From: an uncultured Oscillospiraceae bacterium
Lineage (GTDB): Bacteria > Bacillota > Clostridia > Oscillospirales > Oscillospiraceae
DNA length: 45,931 nucleotides
Reading direction: 5' to 3'
NCBI GenBank assembly: GCA_904395865.1
Contig: CAJFNY010000001.1
Coordinates: 1 to 45,931, forward strand
Shown here: positions 30,554 to 38,740 of the stretch, one piece after another
Layout of the letters: each line of letters begins with the position of its first letter
Numbering within the stretch: the stretch's first letter is position 1
Notes under the pieces: generated by a model
The model's input: only the letters and a program-made list of their open reading frames with translations
What the model was told of the DNA's origin: nothing
The model's database searches: none
Made by a program: the position numbers and the translations under genes

Positions 30554-31462
30554 TCAGCCGCCGCTGTGGGCCGCCGCATAGTTCCAGAAGGCCTGCTCCA
30601 GCGGCGTCAGGGCCGTGTCCTGCAGGCACGTCAGGCAGAGCTCCCGGTAGTAGCCGCGGGTATCCAGGTCGAAGGCCAGCAGGCGGCCGGCGTCCAGCGA
30701 CTCCCTGGCCGCCAGCCGGGAGGAGACGGCCACCCCCACGCCCGACGCCACGGCGGAGAGGATGATGTCCGGCTGGTCGATCTCCGCGACGATCTGCAGG
30801 GTGTCCGGGTCCCGGCCGATCTGCCGGAGGTAGGCGTCGAACCGCTGGCGGGTACCGGAGCCCTCCTCCCGGACGATCATGGGCTCCTCCAGCAGCGCCG
30901 TGCCCAGGACGCCGTCGTCCCGAAGCGTCCGGAACCGCGGCGTGTTGGCCGTGACCAGCACCAGCCGGTCCTGCAACAGGGGCTGGTAGCGGAAGCGCTG
31001 CGGCTCCAGCCGGGCGCCCACGAAGCCCAGCCGCGCCTCGCCGGCCGCCAGCCAGCGGTGCACCTGCGCGCTGTCGCCCTTGCGCAGCTGGTAGCGGCAG
31101 CCCGGCCGGGCGGCCAGGAATCCGGCCATCAGCCCCGGCAGCAGGCACTGGCACGGCACCGTCGAGGCCGCCAGCTCCAGCAGGTCCGTCTGCCCCTCCT
31201 CCCGGAACAGCCCCTGCAGGGACTGGCAGCGGGAGAGGATCTCCCGGGCCCGGGGGTAGACGGCCCGGCCGGCCTCCGTCAGCGAGACGGCCCGGCGGGC
31301 GTCCCGCCGGAACAGCGTCTGCCCCAGGGCCTTTTCCAGCGTCTGGATATGGGCGCTGACCGTGGACTGGGTCAGATACAGGCTCTGAGCCGCCCTGGTG
31401 AAGCTGCCCTGTTCGGCGGCCGCCACGAAGGCCTCCAGCTGCTTGAGGTTGAATTCCAGCAT
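30554..31462 (-). CDS. LysR-type regulator of the selenium cluster
   Basis: 302 residues from the ATG at 31462, with GGGGGGA upstream. The N-terminal helix-turn-helix is canonical (LKQLEAFVAAAEQGSFTRAAQSLYLTQSTVSAHIQTLEKALG). The C-terminal periplasmic-binding-like domain has CRYQLRKGDSAQVHRWLAAGEARLGFVG and EGSGTRQRFDAYL. It is closest in pattern to the CysB/CysL-like group that senses sulfur compounds. It stands between the divergent desulfurase gene and yedE, so it probably controls one or both. Its effector could be a selenium or sulfur species (inference). Confidence 0.88.
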   Translation of the reverse strand: MLEFNLKQLEAFVAAAEQGSFTRAAQSLYLTQSTVSAHIQTLEKALGQTLFRRDARRAVSLTEAGRAVYPRAREILSRCQSLQGLFREEGQTDLLELAASTVPCQCLLPGLMAGFLAARPGCRYQLRKGDSAQVHRWLAAGEARLGFVGARLEPQRFRYQPLLQDRLVLVTANTPRFRTLRDDGVLGTALLEEPMIVREEGSGTRQRFDAYLRQIGRDPDTLQIVAEIDQPDIILSAVASGVGVAVSSRLAARESLDAGRLLAFDLDTRGYYRELCLTCLQDTALTPLEQAFWNYAAAHSGG

Positions 31463-31549
31463 GGTGTTCCCCCCATCTGTACATTTTTGCGCCGGTGTGC
31501 TACACTTTTGGAAAACCCGTGCGGCCGCCGCCGCGGAGAGGAGCGTCCC

Positions 31550-32701
31550 ATGGAAACCATCTATCTGGACAACGCCGCCACCTCGTTCCCGAAGCCGCCG
31601 GCCGTGGCACGGCGGATGGCCGAATATCTGACCGCCGTCGGCGCCACCGTCAACCGCTCGGTCTACGGCGCGGCCCAGGAGGCCGGGGCCGTGGCCCTGC
31701 GGCTGCGGCAGCGGATCTGCCGCCTGTTCGGCACCGACGATCCCACCCGCGTGATCCTGACCCCCGGCAACACCTGGGGGCTGAACCTGGTGCTCCGGGG
31801 CTTCCTGCGCCCGGGGGACCACTGCCTCGTGTCCGCCATGGAGCACAACGCCGTCATGCGGCCGCTGCAGGACCTGGCCGCCGCCGGCGTCACCTTCGAC
31901 CGGATCCCCTGCGACGGGGCGGGGCGGCTGGACGTGTCCGCCGTGGAGCCGCTGCTGCGGCCCGAGACGCGGCTGGTGGTCCTGGCCCACGGCTCCAACG
32001 TCTCCGGCACGGTGCAGGACGCGGCGGCCGTGGGCGAGATCTGCCGGCGGCGCGGCGTGGCCTTCTGCCTGGACGCCGCCCAGACGGCCGGCCACCTGCC
32101 CATCGACTTCCGGGCCCTGGGCCTGTCGGCCCTGTCGGCGCCGGGGCACAAGGGGCTGCTGGGCCCGTCGGGCATCGGCGTGCTGGTGCTGGACCCGGCT
32201 TTCGCCGCGCAGCTGACGCCGGTCGTCACCGGCGGCACCGGCAGCGCCTCCGACTCGGAGCTGCAGCCGCCGTACCTGCCCGACCGCTTCGAGCCTGGCA
32301 CCCCCAACGTGCCCGGCATCTACGGCCTGGAGGCCGCGCTGGACTACCTGGAGACGGTGGGCATCGACGCCGTGGCCACCCATGACCGGCGGCTGACGGC
32401 CCGCTTCCTGGCCGGTCTGCGGGCCATCCCCGGCGCGGCGCTGGTGGGGCCGGACGGCACGGAGGGGCGCGTGGGCGTCCTCAGCGTGGACTTTCCCGGG
32501 CTGGACAACGCCGTGGCCGCCGACCGGCTGGAGCAGGAATTCGGCATCCTGACCCGCTGCGGGCTCCACTGCGCCCCGGCGGCCCACCGGACGCTGGGCA
32601 CCTTCCCCCGGGGCACGGTCCGGTTCTCCCTGGGCCCGTTCAATACGGAGGCCCACGTGGATGCGGCCCTGGAGGCCATCGCGGCCGTCAGCGCAGGGTG
32701 A
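31550..32701 (+). CDS. Class-V aminotransferase: cysteine desulfurase/selenocysteine lyase-like
   Basis: 383 residues; GGAGAGGAG precedes the ATG. PLP-enzyme landmarks are YLDNAATSFPKPP, the Lys in LSAPGHKGLLGPSGIG that forms the aldimine, and DAAQTAGH. The catalytic Cys sits in GLHCAPAAHRTLGTF, matching the SufS/CsdA-type (R)xGxHCA loop. It takes sulfur from cysteine or selenium from selenocysteine. Its place beside selD and yedE, as in many selenium loci, favours a selenium role. It converges on selD, the two stops overlapping by 14 bases. It is divergent from the LysR gene, with a TACACT -10 at 31501. Confidence 0.92.
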   Translation: METIYLDNAATSFPKPPAVARRMAEYLTAVGATVNRSVYGAAQEAGAVALRLRQRICRLFGTDDPTRVILTPGNTWGLNLVLRGFLRPGDHCLVSAMEHNAVMRPLQDLAAAGVTFDRIPCDGAGRLDVSAVEPLLRPETRLVVLAHGSNVSGTVQDAAAVGEICRRRGVAFCLDAAQTAGHLPIDFRALGLSALSAPGHKGLLGPSGIGVLVLDPAFAAQLTPVVTGGTGSASDSELQPPYLPDRFEPGTPNVPGIYGLEAALDYLETVGIDAVATHDRRLTARFLAGLRAIPGAALVGPDGTEGRVGVLSVDFPGLDNAVAADRLEQEFGILTRCGLHCAPAAHRTLGTFPRGTVRFSLGPFNTEAHVDAALEAIAAVSAG

Positions 32702-33725
32702 TGTACGGCCCGCCCGCGTAGACCGAGACGGTGCCCACCCGCTGGGCGCTGGGCACCGCGCCGCGCAGGGCCTCGTACAGCGCGTCGGCGTCGGCCGGGT
32801 CCACAGCCATCAGCAGCCCGCCGGCCGTCTGGGGATCGTACAGCAGGTCCTGCACGGCCACCGGCGTATCGCCGGCGTCCACCACGGTCCCGGCGTACCG
32901 GCGGTTCCGGTACATGCCCTCGGGCAGCAGGCCGTCGGCCGCCAGCTCCAGGGCGCCGGGCAGGAAGTCCACGGTCGCCGTGTCCACGGTAACAGCCACG
33001 CCGCTGCCCTGGGCCATCTCCGACAGGTGCCCCAGGAAGCCGAAGCCGGTGACGTCGGTGCAGGCGTGGACGCGGAAGCGCACCATCACGTCCCGGGCGG
33101 ACTTGTTCAGCGTCGTCATCAGCCGGTGGGCCGCGGCCAGGGACTCCGGCGGGCAGAGCTCCGCCTTGGCCGCCGTGGTGACAACGCCGATGCCCAGCGG
33201 CTTCGTCAGGAACAGGACGTCGCCGGGCTTCGCGCCGGCGTTGGTGAGGATCCGGTCCGGATGGACGAAGCCCGTGACGGCCAGGCCGTACTTGGGCTCC
33301 GGGTCGAAGATGCTGTGGCCGCCGGTGATCAGGGCGCCGGCCTCGTAGACCTTGTCGTACCCGCCCCGGAGGATGCCGCGGACGGCCTCGTCCGGCAGGG
33401 ATTCCGGGATGCACAGCAGGTTCAGTGCCAGCTTCGGCTCGCCGCCCATGGCGTACACGTCCGACAATGCGTTGGTGGCCGCGATCTGGCCGAACAGGTA
33501 CGGGTCGTCGGCAATGGGCGGGAAGAAGTCCACGGTCTGCACCAGGGCCAGCTCGTCGCTGATTCGGTAGACCGAGGCGTCGTCGGCCTTGTCGTACCCC
33601 ACCAGCAGGTTCTCATCCCGGCGGACCTGCAGGTCGCCCAGCAGCTGGGCCAGGACGCCGCCGCCCACCTTGGCGCCGCAGCCGGCGCAGTTGGCCAGCT
33701 TCGTCAGGCGAATCTCCGTCTCCAT
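32688..33725 (-). CDS. selD: Selenophosphate synthetase
   Basis: 345 residues. SelD makes selenophosphate from selenide and ATP, the selenium donor for Sec-tRNA, selenouridine and Se-molybdenum cofactors. The active-site loop is NCAGCGAKVG: the catalytic Cys and Lys are present, the first position being Cys rather than the Sec found in some homologues, and the second Cys of the E. coli loop is Ala. ATP/Mg landmarks KADDASVYRI, TVDFFPPIADDPYLFG, ALSDVYAMGG, TGGHS and TDVTGFGFLGHL are intact. The downstream gene on the same strand is none; yqeB lies 1 base upstream. Confidence 0.97.
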   Translation of the reverse strand: METEIRLTKLANCAGCGAKVGGGVLAQLLGDLQVRRDENLLVGYDKADDASVYRISDELALVQTVDFFPPIADDPYLFGQIAATNALSDVYAMGGEPKLALNLLCIPESLPDEAVRGILRGGYDKVYEAGALITGGHSIFDPEPKYGLAVTGFVHPDRILTNAGAKPGDVLFLTKPLGIGVVTTAAKAELCPPESLAAAHRLMTTLNKSARDVMVRFRVHACTDVTGFGFLGHLSEMAQGSGVAVTVDTATVDFLPGALELAADGLLPEGMYRNRRYAGTVVDAGDTPVAVQDLLYDPQTAGGLLMAVDPADADALYEALRGAVPSAQRVGTVSVYAGGPYITLR

Positions 33726-33726
33726 C

Positions 33727-34536
33727 TCACTTTGCTCCCTTCTCCGCAGTCAGCGCGCCGCTCAGGCGCAGGATGGCTTCCAGCACGCCGCCGCCCACGG
33801 CCAGCGCCTTGTCCGAGGCGCGGGTGCAGTACTCCGGGCGGCAGCGGGGGTCCACGTCGCCGGACTTCATCCCCCGGCGGACCGGCGTCCCGTCGGCCAG
33901 CAGGCCCCGGAGCGTGCCGCCGATGGTGCACACCATGGGGACGCCGTCCACACGGCCCGCCACGTCGCCGGCCTCCACCCGGTCGCCGATCTCCCGGCAG
34001 GCGCGGAACACGCCGTCGGCCGGGGCCCGCAGGACGCGCTCGCCGGCGTAGCCGCCGATGAGCCCGGGGATGTTCGTGTTGGGCTGGGCGCTGCCGCGGT
34101 AGATCACGCGGCCCAGATCGTGGCCGCGCATGGTCTCCACCACCGCGTGGCAGTCGACGCCGGCCGTGAAGCCGGGGCCCACGGCCACCACCACCGGCGC
34201 GTCGGTGACGGCCGTGCCCACGTTCCGCTTGGCCAGGATGGCGTCCACCACCGCGTCGGGCCGCAGCGCCGCGATGCAGCGCCCCTCCGGGTCGGCCAGC
34301 ACCGGGATCTCCCCGGCCGCCAGGACGGCGGCCGCCGCCTCCGGCGCTTCAATCCGCACGGCCGTCACGTCCTCCACCGTCCAGCGGCCCAGGACCACCG
34401 CCTGGGAAAAGCAGACCGTGCGGCGGATGGCCGTGGGCCGGGGGAGATCCGTCATGACCACCTGCAGCCCCGCCCGGTGCAGCCGCAGAGCGACGCCGGA
34501 AGCGATGTCTCCGGCGCCGCGGATGAGTACCAGCAT
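33727..34536 (-). CDS. yqeB: YqeB-type selenium-dependent molybdenum hydroxylase protein
   Basis: 269 residues. It begins with a Rossmann-like GAGDIASGVALRLHRAG. LPRPTAIRRTVCFSQAV, GVDCHAVVETMRGHDLGRVIYRGSAQPNTN and RGMKSGDVDPR are landmarks of the EF2563/YqeB family. These proteins accompany Se-dependent molybdenum hydroxylases such as xanthine dehydrogenases with a labile selenium, and are thought to help insert or activate selenium at the cofactor. selD is 1 base away on the same strand, and a ModE-like regulator is divergent, which fits. The hydroxylase itself is not in this window. Confidence 0.93.
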   Translation of the reverse strand: MLVLIRGAGDIASGVALRLHRAGLQVVMTDLPRPTAIRRTVCFSQAVVLGRWTVEDVTAVRIEAPEAAAAVLAAGEIPVLADPEGRCIAALRPDAVVDAILAKRNVGTAVTDAPVVVAVGPGFTAGVDCHAVVETMRGHDLGRVIYRGSAQPNTNIPGLIGGYAGERVLRAPADGVFRACREIGDRVEAGDVAGRVDGVPMVCTIGGTLRGLLADGTPVRRGMKSGDVDPRCRPEYCTRASDKALAVGGGVLEAILRLSGALTAEKGAK

Positions 34537-34603
34537 GGGCGCTTCCTCCTCGTGATGTTTTTATCAGAATAACACTCCGCCCGGGAAAGGTCAAGCGGAA
34601 CGG

Positions 34604-34632
34604 TTGACGGCAGCAGCCGGCCGTGGTACACT
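34604..34632 (+). promoter_or_regulatory. Promoter giving a leaderless mRNA
   Basis: TTGACG (34604-34609), 17 bp, TACACT (34627-34632). The expected start of transcription, 6-8 bases after the -10, falls on the ATG at 34639. No ribosome site lies between. Confidence 0.75.
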
Positions 34633-34638
34633 GGCCGT

Positions 34639-34992
34639 ATGGAAACGAAACTGCATCCTCAGCTGAGCATCCGCCTGTACCGGGACGAAAAGTGCTTCGG
34701 GCCCGGCATCGCGGAGCTGCTGGAGCGGGTGGAGGAGCACCGCTCCCTGCGGGCCGCGGCCCGGTCCATGGACATGGCCTACTCCAAGGCCTGGACCGTC
34801 GTCCGCCGCTGCGAGGCGGCGCTGGGCCGCCAGCTCCTCGTATACGCCACCGGCGGCCGCCACGGCGGCGGCGCGTCCCTGACCGACGACGCCCGCCAGC
34901 TGCTGACGGCCTACCGCGCGTTCTGCAGCGACGTGCGCCGGGAGGCGGACGCGCTGTTTGCCCGCCGCTTTGCCGAGTTTCTGCAGGACTGA
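34639..34992 (+). CDS. ModE-type (molybdate-responsive) winged-helix regulator, N-domain only
   Basis: 117 residues: a single DNA-binding domain with FGPGIAELLERVEEHRSLRAAARSMDMAYSKAWTVVRRCEAALGRQLLVYATGGRHGGGASLTDDA in its expected order (key parts AAARSMDMAYSKAW and GGRHGGGASLT). The C-terminal molybdate-binding domains of E. coli ModE are absent, as in many short clostridial homologues. It is divergent from yqeB, so it probably controls the selenium/molybdenum genes. The promoter predicts translation without a leader. A T-rich terminator follows. Confidence 0.9.
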   Translation: METKLHPQLSIRLYRDEKCFGPGIAELLERVEEHRSLRAAARSMDMAYSKAWTVVRRCEAALGRQLLVYATGGRHGGGASLTDDARQLLTAYRAFCSDVRREADALFARRFAEFLQD

Positions 34993-34993
34993 C

Positions 34994-35026
34994 GCCGCCA
35001 CGCCCTTCCAGGCTGGCGGCCTTTTT
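34994..35026 (+). terminator. Terminator after the ModE-like gene
   Basis: GCCGCCA (34994-35000) pairs with TGGCGGC (35014-35020), followed by CTTTTT. It ends only 14 bases before the next ATG. Confidence 0.75.
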
Positions 35027-35039
35027 CCGGGGGTGAACC

Positions 35040-35627
35040 ATGAAGCGCTTACGACTGGCCGGCGAACGGGACGTTCCCGGCATGCTGGCCATCTACCGGC
35101 CGTATATTGAAACGACGGCCATCACCTTTGAATACGACGTCCCGTCGGAGGCGGACTTTCTGGCGCGGTTCCGGGACATCACCGCCCGCTGCCCCTGGCT
35201 GACTGCCGAGGAAGACGGGCAGCTGCTGGGCTACGCCTATCTGGATCGGGCGTTTGCCCGGGCCGCCTACCAGTGGGCAGCGGACGTGTCAGTCTACCTG
35301 CGGCCGGAGGCCCGGCGGCAGGGGCTCGGCCGCCGCTTTTACGCGCTGCTGGAGCGCATGGCCGCCCTCCAGGGCTACCAGGTGGTCTACGGCCTCGTGA
35401 CCACCGACAACGCCGCCAGCTGCCGCTTCCACGAGGCCATGGGCTACCGGCCCGCGGGCTTCCTGGCCGACTGCGGCTTCAAGCTGGGCCGCTGGCACGG
35501 CGTCACGTGGTACGAGAAGCGCCTCTGTCCGCCGGCGGCGCCGGCACGGCCGCCGGTCCCGGCGCCGGAGATGGACTGGTCCGCCCTGTGCACCGCAGAC
35601 GCCGGCGGCTGGGAGGTGCGGCTGTGA
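35040..35627 (+). CDS. GNAT N-acetyltransferase (phosphinothricin-acetyltransferase-like)
   Basis: 195 residues. The start follows CCGGGGGTG. The Pat/YncA-type opening is clear: LAGERDVPGMLAIYRPYIETTAITFEYDVPS. The acetyl-CoA loop is RPEARRQGLGRRFYALLE, and the C-terminal FHEAMGYRPAGFLADCGFKLGRWHGVTWYEK is the usual end of the family. An extra Pro-rich tail of about 30 residues follows. Relatives acetylate L-methionine sulfoximine and phosphinothricin or similar amino-acid analogues. The stop overlaps the next start (GTGA), suggesting co-translation with the GTPase gene. Confidence 0.9.
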   Translation: MKRLRLAGERDVPGMLAIYRPYIETTAITFEYDVPSEADFLARFRDITARCPWLTAEEDGQLLGYAYLDRAFARAAYQWAADVSVYLRPEARRQGLGRRFYALLERMAALQGYQVVYGLVTTDNAASCRFHEAMGYRPAGFLADCGFKLGRWHGVTWYEKRLCPPAAPARPPVPAPEMDWSALCTADAGGWEVRL

Positions 35628-37537
35628 AGGTGACGCTGGGCATCCTCGCCCACGTGGACGCCGGCAAGACGACGCTCTCCGAGCAGCTGCTGTACCGCTG
35701 CGGCGTCCTGCGGCGCTGCGGCCGGGTGGACGACGGGGACGCCTGCCTGGACTTTACGCCGGTGGAGCGGAGCCGCGGCATCACGGTGTTCACCGCCGGG
35801 GCGTCGTTCTCCCACGGCAGCAACGACTATTTCCTGCTGGACACCCCGGGGCACGGCGACTTTTCCCCGGAGATGGAGCGCTGCCTGGCGGCAATGGACT
35901 GGGCGGTGCTGCTGATCTCCGCGGCCGGCGGCTTCGACGCCCATACGGAACGGCTGTGGCGCCTGCTGGAAGCCCGGGGCATTCCCACCGCCGTGTTCCT
36001 CAACAAGTGCGACCTGCCCGGCGCCGACGGCGACGCCGTCCTGGCCGACGTGGCCCGGCGCACCGGCGCGCCGCTGTGGGATCTCCGCCGCGGCCTCACG
36101 GAGGCCGCCCGGGAGCAGGCGGCCCTGACCGACGACGGCGCGCTGGAGGCGTACCTCTCCGGCACCCTGGACGACGGCGGCCTCTGGGACGCCGCCGCCC
36201 GGGCCGCGGGCCGGCGGCAGCTGATCCCGGTGTTCGCCGGCAGCGCCCTGCAGGGCGACGGCGTGGCGGAGCTGCTGGACGGGCTGGACCGTCTCTGCCG
36301 CACCGCATACGATGCCGCCGGCCCGGCGGAGCTGCTCGTCTGTCAGATCCGCCGGGACCGCCAGGGCGGCCGGATGGCCCTCTGCAAGCTCCTGTCTGGA
36401 ACGCTGCGGCCGCGGGAAACCGTGGCCGGCGAGAAGGTCCACGAGCTGCGCCGGCTGCTGGGCGCCCGCTGGGAGCCGCTGGCCGAGGCCGCCGCCGGCG
36501 AAGTAGTGGCCGTCACGGGCCTCTCGTCGCTGCAGGCCGGCGACCGGGCCGGCAGCGGGCCGACGCAGCGTCCGCCCCGGCCGGTGCCGCCGCTGCGGGT
36601 ACAGGTCTGCGCCGACGCGCCGCCGGCCCGGCTGCTGGAGGCCTTCCGCCAGCTGGAGGATGAGGAGCCCTCGCTCTCCCTGCGCTGGAGCGAGTCGCGG
36701 CGGCAGCTGCAGCTGGCGGCGTCCGGGCCGCTGCAGCTGGAGATCCTGGCCCAGACGGCCGCCGAGCGGTTCGGCCTGGACGTGACCTTCGGGGAGCCGG
36801 AGGTGGCGTACCAGGAGACCATTGCCGCCCCCGTCCGAGGCTGCGGCCACTTCGAGCCGCTGCGCCACTACGCGGAGGTCCACCTGCTGCTGGAGCCGGC
36901 GCCCCGGGGCAGCGGCGTCACCTTCGCCTCCCGCTGCCCCACCGACGACCTGGCCCTCCGCTGGCAGCGGCTCATTGAAACCCACGTGCTGGAAAAGGCC
37001 CACACCGGCGCGCTGACCGGTTCGCCGCTGACGGACGTCCGCGTGACGCTGCTGGCCGGACGCGCCCACGAAAAGCACACCGAGGGCGGCGACTTCCGTC
37101 AGGCCGTCTACCGGGCCATCCGCCAGGCGCTGTTCCACGCGGAAAACGTGCTGCTGGAGCCGTGGTACCGGTTCGAGGCCGAGGCGGAGCCGGCCGCGGC
37201 CGGCCGGATCCAGACGGACGTCGTCCGCATGGGCGGCGTCTGCAACCCGCCGGAGCACCGGGGCACGGCCGTGCATCTCACGGGCCGCTGCCCGGTGGCC
37301 GCCATGCTGCCGTACCGCCGGGACTTCGCCCAGTGGAGCCGCGGCCGCGCCGTTCTGGAGCTGGCGCCCGACGGCTTCGAGCCGTGCCGCGACACGGCCG
37401 CGGTGGTGGCCGCCACAGGCTACGACCGCACCCAGGACGCCGACAATCCGGCCGACTCCATCTTCTGCAGCCACGGCGCGGGCCACGCCGTCCCCTGGGA
37501 CGAGGCCCCGGCGCGGATGCACCTTTCCGTTGACTGA
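35624..37537 (+). CDS. TetM/EF-G-like translation GTPase (ribosomal-protection family)
   Basis: 637 residues from the GTG at 35624, overlapping the GNAT stop; upstream starts in the same frame lie inside that gene. The G domain is intact: AHVDAGKTT, RGITVF, DTPGHGDFSPE, NKCD and GSALQGDGV. Domains II-V follow, with QETIAAPVRGCGHFEPLRHYAEVHLLLEP as the domain-IV entry and a C-terminal CSHGAGHAVPWDEAP. Length equals TetM (639). Unlike mobile TetM/O/W genes it has host-like codon use and no transfer genes nearby, and its sequence is divergent in the switch and loop regions. It may rescue or protect ribosomes; tetracycline resistance cannot be assumed. Confidence 0.82.
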   Translation: MKVTLGILAHVDAGKTTLSEQLLYRCGVLRRCGRVDDGDACLDFTPVERSRGITVFTAGASFSHGSNDYFLLDTPGHGDFSPEMERCLAAMDWAVLLISAAGGFDAHTERLWRLLEARGIPTAVFLNKCDLPGADGDAVLADVARRTGAPLWDLRRGLTEAAREQAALTDDGALEAYLSGTLDDGGLWDAAARAAGRRQLIPVFAGSALQGDGVAELLDGLDRLCRTAYDAAGPAELLVCQIRRDRQGGRMALCKLLSGTLRPRETVAGEKVHELRRLLGARWEPLAEAAAGEVVAVTGLSSLQAGDRAGSGPTQRPPRPVPPLRVQVCADAPPARLLEAFRQLEDEEPSLSLRWSESRRQLQLAASGPLQLEILAQTAAERFGLDVTFGEPEVAYQETIAAPVRGCGHFEPLRHYAEVHLLLEPAPRGSGVTFASRCPTDDLALRWQRLIETHVLEKAHTGALTGSPLTDVRVTLLAGRAHEKHTEGGDFRQAVYRAIRQALFHAENVLLEPWYRFEAEAEPAAAGRIQTDVVRMGGVCNPPEHRGTAVHLTGRCPVAAMLPYRRDFAQWSRGRAVLELAPDGFEPCRDTAAVVAATGYDRTQDADNPADSIFCSHGAGHAVPWDEAPARMHLSVD

Positions 37538-37555
37538 TTCAGGAGGTTTCTGACC

Positions 37556-38131
37556 ATGAAAATCTGTGTGTACGGCGCGTCGTCCAACGCCATCCGCGCC
37601 GCGTATCTGGAGGCCGGCGAATCGCTGGGGCGGCTGATGGCCCGGCGTGGCCACGAACTGGTGTTCGGCGGCGGCGCCCAGGGCATGATGGGCGCCGTCG
37701 CCCGGGGCGTCACCGCCGGCGGCGGCCGGAGCACCGGCATCGCGCCGTCCTTCTTCCAGGTGGACGGCGTGCTGTACGACGGCTGCACCGAGTTTCTCTA
37801 CACCGAGACCATGCGCCAGCGCAAGCAGCTCATGGAGGACCGGTCGGACGCCTTCGTCATGACGCCCGGCGGCATCGGCACGTACGAGGAGTTCTTCGAA
37901 ATCCTGACGCTGAAGCAGCTGGGCCGCCACAACAAGCCCATCGCCGTGCTGAACGTGGAGGGGTATTTCGACGACCTGCTGCGGCTGCTGGAAAACACGG
38001 TCCGCGAGGGCTTCATGCAGGCGGCCTGCCTGCAGCTGTGCGGCGTCTTTACCGATCCGGCCGCCCTGCTGGACTACCTGGAGCGCTACGACGCGGCTGC
38101 CCTGGACGTGCGGCATCTGAAAAACATCTGA
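37556..38131 (+). CDS. LOG-family (TIGR00730) nucleotide 5'-monophosphate phosphoribohydrolase
   Basis: 191 residues; CAGGAGGT precedes the ATG. Rossmann-like fold with GGGAQGMMG and the diagnostic PGGIGTYEEFFE motif; RKQLMEDRSDAFV supplies the conserved Arg region. Family enzymes remove ribose-5-phosphate from nucleoside monophosphates, releasing the base; in plants the same fold makes cytokinins. In bacteria it is probably nucleotide housekeeping. It follows the GTPase by 18 bases and is ended by a strong hairpin. Confidence 0.92.
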   Translation: MKICVYGASSNAIRAAYLEAGESLGRLMARRGHELVFGGGAQGMMGAVARGVTAGGGRSTGIAPSFFQVDGVLYDGCTEFLYTETMRQRKQLMEDRSDAFVMTPGGIGTYEEFFEILTLKQLGRHNKPIAVLNVEGYFDDLLRLLENTVREGFMQAACLQLCGVFTDPAALLDYLERYDAAALDVRHLKNI

Positions 38132-38143
38132 AGCTGCCGCAGC

Positions 38144-38174
38144 GACGGCCCCGGAGGAACGCTCCGGGGCCGTC
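38144..38174 (+). terminator. Hairpin after the LOG gene
   Basis: A perfect 13-bp stem (38144-38156 with 38162-38174) over a GAACG loop, without a T tail. Confidence 0.6.
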
Positions 38175-38219
38175 GCCGTGACGCTCGCTGCCGTGCAGCA
38201 TCGAACGGAGGAAGTGCGT

Positions 38220-38732
38220 ATGGAATATACCATCGTCCGCTCCCGGCGGCGGACCGCCGCCCTGGAGCTGACCCGGGACGGGAAGCTGCTGGTGCGGCTG
38301 CCACTGGCCGCGCCGGACGCGGCCGCGGCGGAGCTGGTGGCGCGCCACCGGACGTGGATCGCCCGGGCCGCGGAGCGGCAGCGGCTCCGCCAGGCGGCCC
38401 ACCCGGAACCCACGGCGGCGGAGGCCGAGGCCCTGCGCCGGCAGGCGCAGGCGGTGCTGCCGGGCAAGGTGGCCGCCTACGCCCGGCGCATGGGCGTGAC
38501 GCCGGCCTCGGTGCGGATCACCTCCGCCCGGACGCGGTTCGGCAGCTGCTCGGCCAAAAACGGCCTCTGCTTCTCCTGGCGGCTGATGCAGTACCCGGAG
38601 GCGGCCGTGGACTACGTGGTCGTCCACGAGCTGGCCCACATCCGCCACCACGACCACAGCCCGGCCTTCTACGCCTTCGTGGCCCGGTTCCTGCCGGACT
38701 ACCGGGAGCGGGCGGCGCTGCTGCGCCGCTGA
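38220..38732 (+). CDS. YgjP-like metallopeptidase (DUF45/M48-related)
   Basis: 170 residues; GGAGGAAG precedes the ATG. The zinc site is VVHELAHIRHHDHSPAFY, giving HExxH and a further His. The upstream block SARTRFGSCSAKNGLCFSWRLMQYP is the family's second signature. An N-terminal beta region and a charged helix (RHRTWIARAAERQRLRQAA) are typical. The family is found near DNA-restriction and unknown genes; its substrate is not known. It converges on the SLH-protein gene 8 bases away. Confidence 0.92.
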   Translation: MEYTIVRSRRRTAALELTRDGKLLVRLPLAAPDAAAAELVARHRTWIARAAERQRLRQAAHPEPTAAEAEALRRQAQAVLPGKVAAYARRMGVTPASVRITSARTRFGSCSAKNGLCFSWRLMQYPEAAVDYVVVHELAHIRHHDHSPAFYAFVARFLPDYRERAALLRR

Positions 38733-38740
38733 GCCGCCGG

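Noticed and set aside
29330-32701. A 1123-residue plus-strand open frame
   Set aside because: Most of it is the antisense of yedE and the LysR gene; only the last 383 residues are a real protein (desulfurase-like, from 31550).
28868-34536. tRNA-Sec or in-frame TGA selenoprotein in the selenium island
   Set aside because: No cloverleaf of the needed type was noticed, and SelD, TusA-like and DUF3343 proteins use Cys at the key positions.
35624-37537. Acquired tetracycline-resistance gene
   Set aside because: No transfer genes, host-like codon use and divergent sequence; resistance is not supported by what is visible.
35444-38467. A 1007-residue minus-strand open frame
   Set aside because: It is antisense to the TetM-like, LOG and YgjP-like genes, whose motifs are intact. 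Such long shadows arise from high GC.
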